The position numbers and the translations under genes are program-made. From Aradus depressus (lineage: Eukaryota; Arthropoda; Insecta; Hemiptera; Aradidae): a stretch of 64,000 nt of DNA. Below, in pieces: positions 42,700 through 53,867 of the stretch (position 1 is its first letter; each line of letters opens with the position of its first letter). The notes below the pieces were generated by a model. It saw only the letters and a program-made list of their open reading frames with translations, was not told the DNA's origin and did no database searches. Where the stretch lies: assembly GCA_963662175.1 (NCBI GenBank), contig OY759217.1, positions 48,522,108 through 48,586,107 on the forward strand, read 5' to 3'.

Positions 42700-43070
42700 A
42701 AAGTTTCCCTGAACGAATTAATCAATTAATTTATCGCTCTCCCTCCAAAACCGAAATTCGACTTACGTAGAAGCTTCTGAATCCTCACACTAAATTTAGT
42801 GTCGATACATTCATTACATTGGCACGGTGCTAAGCTTATTAAGCATACTCCTCTTCTCTTTGTCCAATTCTTCTGAAAATAGGTGGAATCCAATTTTGAA
42901 TTCACATATTTTATTTTTGAGCAGAACCGGCTTTAAAAGCGACAGCCTCATTATCAGTGGCACATCCTATGAGTTTATATCTAAAATGAAACTCATAAGG
43001 ACGAGGGAGAGCAAAAATAATATATTAATTCGTATTGGGGATGTACACTGCCGGTGATTCCGACGTTTTT
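42700..43070. repeat. Family B copy with both ends of the same type inverted
   Basis: The left end is in minus orientation ('gaacgaattaatcaattaat', 'cgctctccctcc') and the right end in plus orientation ('gagggagagcaaaaataata', 'ggggatgtacactgccggtg'), so the two ends form a diverged inverted repeat. Confidence 0.65.
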
Positions 43071-43832
43071 GTTTACGTATTCAATGTATGTTATAGAACG
43101 AAGGTTCCAACAAGATGAAAATAAATGAAAGTAATATAATGTGAGTCTTTGTTGCGGGCAAGTCAGAAGAGATACCTACTGAAGTCCGCCTGAGATGCAG
43201 ATTGGGATCAGAATGCCGACTGTACATAAGCATTATCAACATTCACCACTAAACCTGTCCCAGGAGTTCTGCATTCTCTTTACCATGTCACCTTCTTCCA
43301 ACAAATTGTTATTCTCCCTCCATAATATATTTTTTTGTTTATTTTTGACTATTTATTTATTTTAAGAGACAACTATACAAAGAAAAATTTCAACTATCAG
43401 TGATTGAGCTGAGTGGTGCAGCTAATATAAAGTTTTTCACGAGAACCGCGTCGCTTAAAAAAAAACGCTTTTTTTTATATTTTAATATTGTGCTTTGGGC
43501 ATCTAGATGTTTTCTCGCAAGCGTGGACGCATATGCTAGAGGCCAAACGTGCTGAGTAACTTCATATTTTTTTAACTTTTTCGTCAATATTTATTATAAA
43601 ATTAAAAAAATTAAATTCATGAATGGTTTATGAGAAATATAGGAATATGAATTATTGAATTCTTTTCTTGATTGTTTGGCGGATGTAGTGGATTATTTTG
43701 TTAAATAAGTAACGATGTATCCTACAATATATTATTTTATTTATTCCACATGTATCAGGTGACAAAATATTCATACAGTTCATCAAATAATATTTTTTAT
43801 TGAATTTTACACAATGTATTATTAAAAGAGTC
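43071..43832. other. Unassigned AT-rich
   Basis: No gene or shared repeat recognised. Confidence 0.4.
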
Positions 43833-44118
43833 AGTTATTGTGACTGACGCCCAGGTTTATCACAAGTTCATATCGCCTACCAGAGCACTCTTTCGTTCTT
43901 CTGGTAAACATGAGCCCAACTAAATGGGAGTCCTAAATGTTGCCTATTCTGGTTTATTTACCTAGGGGTAGATGTCTTTATTGAGTAACTGATTTCGTAC
44001 AGGCTCGGAACCATCAATTAGCGTTCCATCCGAAAGACTGCGTGCTCAAATTTTTTTTTTAATTTCAAATAAAAAACCTTATGGCCATGTAGACAAGACC
44101 GCTACCTCTGAGCTAGCA
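43833..44118 (-). mobile_element. SINE-A, minus strand, diverged
   Basis: 'cagttattgtgactgacgcc', 'catatcgcctaccagagcac', 'aaagactgcgtgctcaaatt', head remnant 'cgctacctctgagctagc'. Confidence 0.75.
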
Positions 44119-44382
44119 TATATTTCCAATTTAGTTCTATCATATTCATGTCAGTGCTGTCAACCACAATACGGGACAGTATTTACCAAATACTATGTAC
44201 TTAATTAACTAATCTCATCATTAATGCACTAATTCGTATTATGATCATTAGAGGACATTCAAAAGCAATTATCTGCTCCTGAACAAATATTAGAGCATTT
44301 CATCGATTCCATCGTTTTAGAACTAAAGTCTTTATTTTCGGTACGGAAATAATTTACAATATAATAAATTTACCTTTGTTTT

Positions 44383-44619
44383 ATGTTTTCACGAGGATTT
44401 CCAAACCTTAAAAATTGGAAAAAAAATTACTGTGGACACGATAGCCACAAATCTCAAATAGCCTGGAAACTATTGAACTACTCGCTCAGAAGAATAGTTA
44501 GGTTGCTGGAGGTAGCCCAAAATCTAAAGAAATTAAGCTTACAGAAGCCAAATGCGACGAGATTCAATTGGGTTTCCCAAGTAAAAAGCATTTTAAATGA
44601 AATTAGGGAGGAGTATTAA
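44383..44619 (+). CDS. 78-codon frame of unknown origin with 3' UTR-like sequence after it
   Basis: The frame (FPNLKNWKKNYCGHDSHKSQ..., RRIVRLLEVAQNLKKLSLQK, FNWVSQVKSILNEIREEY) has protein-like composition and ends at a TAA. A second frame overlaps at 44597-44833. About 600 bp of AT-rich sequence follows, ending 'aaacaataaaaactaat' near 45300, which could be a polyadenylation site. It could be the end of a retroelement or a host exon. No motif identifies it. Confidence 0.25.
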   Translation: MFSRGFPNLKNWKKNYCGHDSHKSQIAWKLLNYSLRRIVRLLEVAQNLKKLSLQKPNATRFNWVSQVKSILNEIREEY

Positions 44620-44833
44620 ATATATTGGATCTGGTAATGCTAAGAAACTCTCTCCCAGGGATTCGGATTTATTTGTGAATCACCGGAAGAATAATGATAA
44701 ACTTAACTTTTTCTGCCGTTATAACATCTCATATCCTAATATATACAACCCAAATCAACTCCAACCATACTTAAACCTAAAAAATAATAAGATATCCAAT
44801 AGTTTCAATTATATAATCATCATTGAAACTTAG

Positions 44834-45299
44834 AGCATTCATTGTTAATGATTAATTCCACTTCCATTTTATATTTATATTCAACATCTACATCCCCACT
44901 CCATATTTACTCTCTTTGTCTTATAATAATAATTATTATTATTGATTTGTATTTATTTATTTTATTTATACTTTTTCTTTCTCTCTGTAATATTACTCTT
45001 AATTGTTTTTCTCTCTTAATCAATATTATTACTTTCATTTATTTTCTTATTTAAATTCATATTAATGTCATTTATATATTTTGGACATTATTCTCACCTA
45101 TATATGTTCTGTACCGATTTAACAAAATTAATGTATTCTTTATTTTATTTAGCTACTCTGATAGTCTTGTGCAAAGGTACCTTTATATATGTCATTATTG
45201 TTCAGCTGATCAATCTATAATTTTGAAAATGTTAATGTTAATATTGTAAATGTAATGGTCACTTGTAAAGGAGTTATCCCTTTAAACAATAAAAACTAA
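44834..45299. other. AT-rich, possibly 3' UTR
   Basis: See the preceding frame; 'acaataaaaactaa' (45282-45299) is a polyadenylation-like signal. Nothing else is seen. Confidence 0.3.
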
Positions 45300-45500
45300 T
45301 ATCATAGTAAATCTATATTATAGAAATATTGGTCAAAGGGAAAGAAGGAATAGGGAATATAACTCACCGACATATGAAGATTGAGAAGGCCATATTGTCT
45401 TTCATTCAAATCAGCTGAAGGGGTGAAAGGTTTAGAGGGAGAGAGAAAACTTTGTTGATTAGGAATAAATCTGGGGAAGTAAATTGTTCGTGATTGTTTT
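45300..45500 (+). repeat. Family B right part
   Basis: 'ttagagggagagagaaaact', 'ctggggaagtaaattgttcg'. Confidence 0.6.
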
Positions 45501-45779
45501 TGATGATTTGATTTCAGGTTAAGCGTCATTCAAAACTAGAAAATGCTTTCTAGAAACAGGAACCTACAGACCACTAAACAAACAAGCCTCATTTAACATG
45601 CACCCATTAGTGCTAATATTTTATTCAACAGGAAATGAAAGGTGTTTCTGTGTACGCAACCTAGCACAAATGATGTGTAACATTATAAAAAAATTTACAA
45701 TTTCCAGTAAAAACAAAAGTACACAAACACAACCAAAAAAAAAAAATGTGGAAATGAAAAAGGGAAAATCCAGTAAATG
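45501..45779. other. AT-rich spacer
   Basis: No gene recognised. Confidence 0.4.
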
Positions 45780-45846
45780 AGTGGGGGGAAGGTGGGTAGG
45801 GGGGGGGGGGTGGGGGGGTGGGGGGGGAAGTGGGTGGAGGGGAAGC
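45780..45846 (+). repeat. G-rich tract with many G runs
   Basis: Runs of 3 to 12 G separated by single A or T over ~65 bp, able in principle to form G-quadruplexes. Confidence 0.85.
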
Positions 45847-46514
45847 TAATTGGATGTGGGCTGGAAATTAAGCTTGGAAACTCCTACAGAGAACTCATTA
45901 TACTAGACCCGCAGAACAGGGGATGTCAGAGGTCAGGCACCCCATGTCTGCCACTTAACTCGGATTAACACATGCCCCTTAACTAGCTAGCACCGAGCAA
46001 ATTGGTTTATAGGCACTTTCACTGACTTATTGACCTTAACACCTATCTTCACTTTATAATTGGCTTCATCAGAAGCTAATCAGTGTAAGACATATACGTT
46101 AATCAAATTTTTTTTTTTTTTTAGGTAAGTGGAAAAACGAAACTTTCTCTGTGAAGGAATATGAAATGTGCAATAATAAGATTAAAGGACTTTTATTATT
46201 ACGAAAGGAAAATATAGTCCCTTCCCCAAACAATATATGTATATACATATATATTATATAACAACCGAAAGCGCTCATCCTAAATATATATATATTTTTA
46301 TATTCCTAATATATATTATTATACTCCTATATATATATTATTATATTCCTAAATATATATATATTTTTTTTAGGTCAATTAAAAAATTATGAAATGAAAA
46401 CATTTTTTATTGAAAAAAGATCATAATTTTTGAAATGTGATACAAGTTATTAAATAATTTTCGTTTCGCGTTTCTGTGGAGTCGAAAATATTTCCTCTCC
46501 GTCAGAACCTTGTC
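45847..46514. other. AT-rich, TA-repeat-rich
   Basis: 46225-46375 contains several (AT)n clusters and direct repeats of 'tattattatattcctaa'-type text. No gene. Confidence 0.45.
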
Positions 46515-46600
46515 CATTCCCATTTTCTAAGTTGAGAAACGCGGACATATTGTGGAAACTTGTAATAAATAAATAAAACAAACTTATTCATTCCCATTTT
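46515..46600 (+). mobile_element. Minimal 62-bp insertion related to snapback P7
   Basis: 'cattcccatttt' at 46515-46526 and 46589-46600 is a perfect 12-bp target duplication. The 62-bp insert (46527-46588) begins 'ctaagttgagaaacgcggac' and ends 'aaacaaacttatt', matching the leader and the start of the left arm of P7 (54133-54193). It has no hairpin and no ribozyme core. Confidence 0.88.
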
Positions 46601-46800
46601 GTTTACACTTTTCCCCTTCCTCCAGTTTTCCCAGTTTTATTTCCATGTTTTCGTAAGCAAAAATTTCGCTATTGTTGCTTACTCTATTGTAGTAACGTTA
46701 CTTCACTACCTGTATGCCCGTTTTTTAACTTCCCAGCATACAGGGAAGTTATTGTAATGGGTCCAAAAATCGAAATCAAAATTTTCATCATATTTTTATG
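46601..46800 (+). repeat. Spacer and family B left end
   Basis: 46728-46765 'aacttcccagcatacaggga' forms a small hairpin and matches the family B left end ('gaagttattgtaatgggtcc'). Confidence 0.5.
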
Positions 46801-47290
46801 TTTGAAGGTCATTCCAATATTTTTTTTTTAGTTTTGAAAGAATTTAGTATTTTCGTTATTTTTAATTTTTTCCGGGTTTGGCCTATATATGACTGACCAC
46901 ATTCACATTTTATTTGATAAACAACGAATTTAACTCCTAACTCTTTTGATTTTGGGATCTTTTGAATGAAAACTAAATATAAGACCTTTTTAACTTATTA
47001 TTGGTTTTATAAGCCATGTTCTATGCTGCTTTGTTCAATGTATCTCCTACACCCTTCGAGAGACCAGGTATTGTATATACGGTAGTGTGGACCAACCTTT
47101 GTCCTTATTCACCGGGCCCAAGGTTTGGAGCAGGAATTTTTGTCGTTTTTTTGTTGTAGATCAAATTGCTAACTAAATTATCATATCCTTTTTTTAATGC
47201 TAACTACTATATGTAATTCAATTCAATAGTTGCAATGTCGTCTAGGGGAACTCTGAGTAGCCCGTTTAGTAAAAAATGAAAACATGCTAA
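46801..47290 (-). pseudogene. Second Penelope-like GIY-YIG endonuclease relic
   Basis: Minus-strand reading from about 47110 downwards gives LPYIQYLVSRRV, a stop, then in the same region KGLIFSFHSKDPKIKRVRS. After a +1 shift it reads GVKFVVYQIKCECGQSYIGQ, then TRKKLK. 'VVYQIKCECGQSYIGQTR' has the GIY-YIG order with the CxCG insertion seen in PLE endonucleases. It differs in sequence from the copy at 33.3 kb, so it is another PLE lineage. Several stops and a frameshift mark it as dead. Confidence 0.75.
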
Positions 47291-48385
47291 TTTGTGGATA
47301 ATACAAAATAATGCCTGTTTCAGGAAAATTCTGTCTTTTATTATCATCACATAAAAAATACATAAAACAATATAACTTTTAAAAATTACTTTTTTCTGAC
47401 TATTTCACGCTAATTAGCCTCAGAACAATCAAGAGCAGTGCATAGCGCTTGGTGCGTACAAGATGGTGAATCCAAAATTACTCGTGGCGCTAAAGAAAAT
47501 AATTGGTTTGAATACACCATTATTTTTTTTGAAGCAATTATATAGCTGGAGGTATACAATTCGGACAAATACGGCTAGAAAAAAAAATTATAAGAAATAT
47601 GCACTATGTGAAATTTCCAAACAAATTCGCGAATTAGTAAAAAGAAAACAGACACTAAACAAATATCTCTACTTCATTGGGCTCCTAAAAAAAATTTCGG
47701 GTTGCCAGTTAATTTATTTTTAATGTGAATAAATTATCATATGAATAAAACTAATTAAAGAATTACCTTGGCCAAAGGCTCAGGTTCGTGGAGCAAAAAC
47801 GTTTTGAAATAAAAAATAAATGTTATGTAAAAATTAAAAAAACATGATAACCATTTTTATTTATTTTCACCTGAACAAGATATGAACAATTAGCAGATGC
47901 CTTAACATATGTAGCATTAAATTAAATGGATTTGGGGCTTGAGAGAGGAAACAATGGAAGCTGTTGAGATGTAGGTGTGAATATTATAGAAGGTCTCTGT
48001 TCCAGGTTCGCTTCAGTCGCCGCCTGGGGTTATCAGGAAGGTGTCCGGTGGAGAGGGTGTGGATCAAGAGGTTTGATGGCCTTGTCATGGATACGTCTAC
48101 AGTCTGTCTTCATCGCCTCTAATCTCAGTGGTAAGAGTCTCCGGGAAGTGTCCTCTTACATTATATATTGCTATGAAATAATTCAAAATATGGACAAATT
48201 TATTGTCAAAATAAAATAAATAATAAAATATTAAAATAAAGCATTATTCAGTTCCCTTTAACATGCGTAATTAAGTAGTACAAAAATATTAGTAAAGAAT
48301 AAAACATGATTAAAGAATAACACAATAATATTGAAAATTTTACAAATCGTTAACGCAATAATCATAAAGTTTTCTCTTCCTTCTA
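47291..48385. other. AT-rich; two short frames of unknown origin
   Basis: 47463-47723 (plus, 86 codons) is basic with no known motif. On the minus strand about 48022-48130 reads RRLLPLRLEAMKTDCRRI... and looks coding-like, but I cannot assign it; it may be a transposon fragment. Confidence 0.3.
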
Positions 48386-48608
48386 AGAGGTGAAAAAATC
48401 TTGAGCACGATTTCTTTCGTATGGAAATTTAAGCGATGATGCAGAGCATGTAACATGTCAGGTACTCCTTAAAGACCCTCCCTACCCTAAGTGAATAAAT
48501 CTTGATAGGCAAAATTTAGGACTCCCACAGTAGAGTCGGGCTCATATCCACCAGAGCGGCGAAAGAACATTCTGGTAGTAGGCGATATGACCTGGTAGTT
48601 AAAGCCCG
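48386..48608 (+). mobile_element. SINE-A, headless
   Basis: 'gaggtgaaaaaatcttgagc', 'aatttaggactcccacagta', 'gtaggcgatatgacctggta'. Confidence 0.8.
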
Positions 48609-49334
48609 TAGTTTTCTAGAACATTCTATACACATCGGATTTTCGCATGTTAAACCCTCTCATTTGTGATTGGTTATCTTGGCTGGTCAGCCTGTATCTT
48701 GAAATATAGAATACGTATGTACTATAGAATTTCTACCTAGATCCGGGGTTTGGGAGTTAAGAGAGAGGAAATTTAGATTGAAGAATGATATAAAATAATA
48801 CCAAGATATCTAAGATGTCATCCCGGCTTTATTATTTTTGTAGGGGATAACACAAAAGGATGGAAATTCCCAAGAGAAGGATGGATCCGTCTGAATTAAA
48901 GACAAATATTGGAGCGTCGAGTCCAAGTTGGAGCAATTAAGTGAAGCACCCCTGCTGGAATGATTAAATTAGAGTTTGGGCATTGGATCTTTTGATTTGT
49001 GAACATGGATCCATTCCTCAGACTTTGAGGCTCTCAGTGAGTCAATCAACCAAACCAACATTAGCCATTTTAACACTTTGATCTTACTAAAAAAAATAAG
49101 CTTACAGATGAGCACATGTTTTTTCTGTACAAGAAAAACAAACTGTAAAGGTTTGGTAATGGCGGAACTAAAGTTTTGGGGACCATGAGGCTTTTCCTTT
49201 GAACGAGGCCCCCCTGCAGAAATGTGTTAAGGAAAACATTATGGATGAGATTAGTATAGGAGGGCAAGATTTAAATAAATCTGTAAAGTAATTATTTATT
49301 TATAGAATCTTATAATGCAGTTATAAAAGTTAAT
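48609..49334. other. Unassigned
   Basis: No gene or shared repeat recognised. Confidence 0.4.
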
Positions 49335-49558
49335 TAGTTGTTGTGGTTCATGCCTGGGCTTTAACTACCAGATCATATCGCCTACTACCAGAGCGCTCTT
49401 TTATCGGTCGACTCTATTGAGGGAGTTCTAAATTTTGCTTACTTAGATTTATTCACCTAGGTTAGAGGTCTTTATCGAGCACCTGACATCCATCGCACAG
49501 GCTCGGGACCATCGTTTAACGCCCCACTCGAAGGACGACACCTCCCAGATAAACATAA
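49335..49558 (-). mobile_element. SINE-A, minus strand, headless
   Basis: 'ttagttgttgtggttcatgc', 'catatcgcctactaccagag', 'cacaggctcgggaccatcgt', ending at 'cgaaggacgacacctcccag'. Confidence 0.78.
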
Positions 49559-50206
49559 ATAACGGTCTGCCGAATCTTATTGTCAGCCACAATAACTTGT
49601 TTTTCATTGCAGTTAATAACTTACGACTTTTGCTCAAAGCTCTGTGATTTGGTTAGTAATAATTTAAACGCTCTTAAGCTAAATTACTACAGGTTGTTGG
49701 TTCGTTCTTAACAACTGGTTCGTTATTAACAACTCGTGTTAACACAAGCTCTATTTCCATAAATGAATACCTTTTATTACCCAGAGATCTACTGAACTGG
49801 TGCGAGGTATCAATTCCCATGCTGCATGCTATACTGAGTGCAGATAAGCACTGGTGTGTGATAATCATGGATGATATGTAACTGGTGATGAGGTGGCTAC
49901 CACTGTGTTTGTACTGCCTCATTGAATCATTTTTATCGATGAATTATACACCGACCAGACCAGGATAGACCAAAAGCCGGTAACGGGAGGACATATCGGC
50001 CATAAATGGAAGCTTTGTTATTTGGGATACTTTCTCTCTTTCTCTTATTATCTGTAACAATGTTTTATTAAAATAATAGTTATTTAAGACACTTATTTCT
50101 CTTTCTCGATTCAAGATACGTCTCTATTTCTCTCATTTAGTCACAAACATCTTTCTCTTCCACTCTTTTAGTCATTTCTCTCTTACTTTTTCACTTTATA
50201 GTTTGT
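49559..50206. other. Unassigned
   Basis: 50020-50210 is pyrimidine-rich with repeated 'tttctct'. An 82-codon minus-strand frame (49674-49922) has no recognised family. Confidence 0.4.
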
Positions 50207-50692
50207 TTAGTTAGTTAATTATTGTGACTCACGCCCAGGCTTTAACTACGAAGTCATATCCCCTAGTAACATAGCGCTCTTTCATAGCTCGGGTGGACAG
50301 CCCGACTCTACGTTGATAGTACCTGTATTTTGCCTACTCAGGTTTAGAGTTACCTGGGGTAGGGGTCTGTAATGAGTACCTGACATCACACAGGTTCGGG
50401 ACCAACGCTTAATCAGCTTGTTTACTGAGTTCAAGATCGCGGGTACGTAACCCTGCCGAAATGGTCCTGAGCCTGTGTCAGGTACTCGTTAAAAAACCCT
50501 ACACTAAGTGAGTAGGCAAAATTTAGGATTTCCATTGTAGAGTCGGGCTTATGTGAACCAATTCAAGGAACGTTCTGGTGGTAGGCGATATGACCTCGTA
50601 GTTAAAGTCACTGTAACTAACAAGTCTCCCATATAAAAAACCTTCCACCAGGTTTCAAACTTGCTATCTTAAGCTCAAAAGGCAATAAATAA
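50207..50692. mobile_element. Three SINE-A pieces in alternating orientation
   Basis: 50207-50410 minus ('agttaattattgtgactcac' ... 'gttcgggaccaacgctta'), 50411-50622 plus ('gttcaagatcgcgggtac' ... 'gtagttaaagtcactgtaac'), 50623-50692 minus ('aggtttcaaacttgctatct'). Confidence 0.75.
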
Positions 50693-50770
50693 TCAGTTGA
50701 GGGAGAGCGAAAACGTAATTGATTAGTTTTTGCTGGGGAAGTATATAGCCGGTGATTCACCGAAAACTTT
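50693..50770 (+). repeat. Family B right end
   Basis: 'gagggagagcgaaaacgtaa', 'ctggggaagtatatagccgg', 'tgattcaccg'. Confidence 0.75.
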
Positions 50771-51485
50771 TTTATTTTGCAACCTGTGACAACCATCTTC
50801 ACAGTATTAAAGGAAACTGTTATTGTTAGCTCCTTCAAGCACAGATAACTGGATGCAGCTGGCAGCAAGGATTGTGCACTTTAAGAGAAGGGGGAGGTGG
50901 AGAGGGGGAGAGGGACAAAACGCACTTTTTAGTGGGAGGATTTTCAAGAATATTCTACTCTGTCCAATGGCGGGCATCCAATCAAGAGGCCTATCTTCCG
51001 TGCTCCCTCTCCGTCGGTTTTTCATTACAGGACTTTTCATCAGGAGGGGGAAAGAGAGAGAGAGGCGAGAAGTCGCCGCAATAATGCTGGAAAATGATGG
51101 GAGACACAATAGCAATACCGTTCTACCGTCATAACATTCACAGCATCTAAGTAACAGGTACATATAACCGGTATAACTCTAACATATAACCAGTATAACA
51201 GTTTGAATGGCTATTAAATAACAGCAATATAAGGTATAACGAGGTCCAGGGGGGATAAGGACAAGGAAGTGTTATAAACCGATTGTGAGATACATACAGA
51301 GTTGAGAACCGTCTTACAACCCATTTTTTAGACGTTTACTCTATCAACGCGAAAAAGAGTTAGTCGCAACAAACAGACTCCCCCTCCCAAGATTTGAGAT
51401 AGAAACCAAAGATATGGTACTCCAAAAAATATACAATAAATTTCTGTAAGAAATAGCTCAAAGCCATGTTTAAATTGTAACGCAA
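50771..51485. other. Unique-looking sequence with purine-rich patches
   Basis: Two overlapping frames at 50807-51163 on opposite strands arise from purine-rich tracts ('gagaagggggaggtggagag', 'gggggaaagagagagagagg'). No family recognised. Confidence 0.35.
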
Positions 51486-51870
51486 ATTTTAAAATAGGTT
51501 TTACAGAGGCTATACTAAGTATAGGAGAAGTTATGTAATCGGTCAAATATTCGATGAAGAGTTTTCAACGGAATTTCATTATTTCCGACCTCCAGATAGC
51601 GAATATGAAAAAAATGTCTGTCTGTGTGTGTTTGAGAAGATAACTCCCGATAAAATGAATGTATCGACACAAAATGTTATATGTTCACCCAAAATCGTCT
51701 ATCGATGACACTTATAGATTTTCAGCCAAATCGACCAAAGGAAAAGGGGTATTAGGGGAAGCTTAAATCAAAAACTTTAATAACTATCGATATTATTAAT
51801 TTATCGATACAAAATTATATAGGGTCATCTATGGAAGTCAACTATTGAATATTAGCTTAAACGTGTGATC
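51486..51870 (+). repeat. Family B copy
   Basis: Left end 'ataggagaagttatgtaatc', then 'gtctgtctgtgtgtgtttga', 'attttcagccaaatcgacca', 'caactattgaatattagctt'. Confidence 0.75.
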
Positions 51871-51944
51871 CGTGTAACCAATTACACGTACAATCCTTCA
51901 GGAGAGAGTGGCACAGAGACCTCCTGAGGGTTCACCTCATAGAT

Positions 51945-52075
51945 CATCTTCATCTAGCTCTACGAAGTAGGTATAGAAGTTAATTACATTCGATACATTC
52001 ATTTTATCGGGAGTTATCTTCTCAAACACACACAGACAGACATTTTTTTCATATTCGAGTTTTTTTTCAGAATTT
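51945..52075. repeat. Family B left-end fragments
   Basis: 'acgaagtaggtatagaagtt' (plus) followed by 'gggagttatcttctcaaaca' and 'acacagacagacattttttt' (minus). Confidence 0.55.
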
Positions 52076-52109
52076 TTATGTTTTTCGATCCTTTCTTTCT
52101 TCTAAAAAT

Positions 52110-52200
52110 AAATTTTAAAAAATCTCGAAAGCCGGTAACTCGTATAATAAACTCCGTGAGATGTCAAACAACGTTTTTATTTTATCTCCTTTGGAATAAA
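52110..52200 (+). mobile_element. PLE 3'-end fragment (copy 4)
   Basis: 'tctcgaaagccggtaactcg' followed by 'aactccgtgagatgtcaaac' matches the end of the PLE at 34.0 kb. The CTGATGA half of the hammerhead-like motif is missing. Confidence 0.6.
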
Positions 52201-52210
52201 AACTGATTTT

Positions 52211-52451
52211 AGTTTTCAATTCAGGACGACCAAGCTAGGGTGGAGTTGATTCATGGGACAAGATCGTATTTGGGACTAGATCTACGGCAGATGGTGACGG
52301 AAACTGACTACCCGATGTTCTGCCGATTCGTCGGCTCCTGGCGGGAGCAGAAACAGGCAATGTAATGATCCCGAGCTTTGCCTAAACGTAGACTGGGTGA
52401 TGTTGCTGCAAACCAACTAAAAAAAAAAAAAAAAAAGTTTTCAATTCAGGA
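52211..52451 (+). mobile_element. LINE 3' end with 16-bp target duplication
   Basis: 'agttttcaattcagga' at 52211-52226 and 52436-52451 is a perfect 16-bp duplication. The 209-bp insert opens with a stop-free frame (DDQARVELIHGTRSYLGLDL, then RQMVTETDYPMFCRFVGSW, REQKQAM, stop), a plausible C-terminus of a LINE ORF2, followed by a short 3' UTR and a 17-19-nt A tail. This is a textbook 5'-truncated target-primed insertion; the LINE family is not identified. Confidence 0.85.
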
Positions 52452-53194
52452 AGCATAATTTATTTAAAAAAATTAAAAAAAAAAAAAAGAATGGGGTTAT
52501 TGAAAAAATATCGCAAACAACAGTATTATAATTCTTGACTTTTCCCCTATCTTGCCAATTTCTCTACAAATTTTCCCCAGGAATGAGATATTTCCCCTCC
52601 AGATAGAAGTGCCGACCATTTTTTTCCCTCCTCCTGTCTTGTTAAACTGTTCCTTGCCAGAAGCTGACATGGTTGGTCTCACTAAACTTTCCTATCTTGC
52701 TAACTTTCAGAGGCCTCCCCCCTTTCTTGCCTTTTAGGGAAGGTTATAAAGAAAAAGTTAGCTTATATTGGGTACTTCTGCACCCCTCTCCCCCGGGCTG
52801 TAGTCATTATCGTCCACGTACTCTTAAATAACATTTCGTTTTTCAAAAAAAAAAAATATATAATAATAATAATAATAAAAAATGTTGTGGTCCTAAATCT
52901 TTGTTAAAACTTTAAATAAGTTGTACCCCTGTTGTTTCACCTCCTAATTTCAGTTTTTTCTCTTTTCTTTTTTTAAGAACAACCGAAACTGTTGCTAAAG
53001 TACAACAACCATGGACCTGGAAGATACATACTATCCAAATAAAGACTTGAGAGAGGATGACAACCCAGTGGCAGGCTGAAATGAAAAAAAATAATAATGG
53101 AGTTAAAAATACAATTTAGAATAATAATATTATAATAGCAATTAAGGAAAATAAAAACTAAAATAATAAATTTTTAAAAATTACCGTGGAGTAA
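52452..53194. other. Unassigned; weak exon candidate near 52.98 kb
   Basis: 52940-52980 is a polypyrimidine tract ending 'tttttttaag'. About 30 bp later a well-placed ATG ('acaaccatggacctgg', 53008) opens a 22-codon frame (MDLEDTYYPNKDLREDDNPV, then AG, stop). This could be an exon start, but no partner exon or donor site is visible. 52859-52880 is (AAT)n. Confidence 0.25.
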
Positions 53195-53645
53195 AAAAAA
53201 TTATCGGTGAATCACTGTCAATCTACTTCCCCAGAACGAATTATTCATTTCTGTTTTTGCTCCTCCTCTAAAATCAGTCGATCGTTTGTTAGGGTTTTTG
53301 AGTTGAGTCCTCTGAAATTGTTTTAACTGAAATTTCATGTTTTCCGACCCCTGATTCCAAAATTTAAGAAAAAAATCTGTTTGTTTGTATCTGTGAACAC
53401 GATAACTCTTAAAAGAGTTAATATAACGCCACGAAATTCTATATATGTATCCAGAACTCCTTAAGGGCGACAACTAGAGTTTTGCAGCCAAATTTCAAGA
53501 AAATGAAAAGGAGGGGATTAGGGGAGAGGCTTAAATAAGAAACTCAAAAAACTTCCATTGTTACCAATGTGTAGACCCAAAATTTCATGTAAATTCAAAA
53601 CTTCATTCGTCCTGGGGAAGCACATTGTCGGTGATTCACCGACGT
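53195..53645. repeat. Family B copy with inverted ends
   Basis: Left end in minus orientation ('tcggtgaatcactgtcaatc', 'tacttccccagaacgaatta'). Right end in plus orientation ('tcctggggaagcacattgtc', 'ggtgattcaccga'). The interior is plus orientation. Confidence 0.7.
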
Positions 53646-53867
53646 CTCAGAATTTCGTGTTTTCCTCCCCTGATTCCGAAAATTGAGAGTTTTTTCAGCA
53701 AAATCGGCATAAGGAAAGGAGAGTTAATTAGTGAGGGGGGTTATACTCAACCCTTAATAACTCTAGGAGGAATGAATGTATCGACACGCAATTCATTAAG
53801 AGAATTATAAAGTCCCTGTTTCAGTCAAATATTGATTTTAAGTCAAAACAGTCGAAATACAGGAAAT

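Noticed and set aside
50807..51163. Overlapping frames on both strands
   Set aside because: They arise from purine-rich tracts; no conserved motif and no signal for initiation or splicing.
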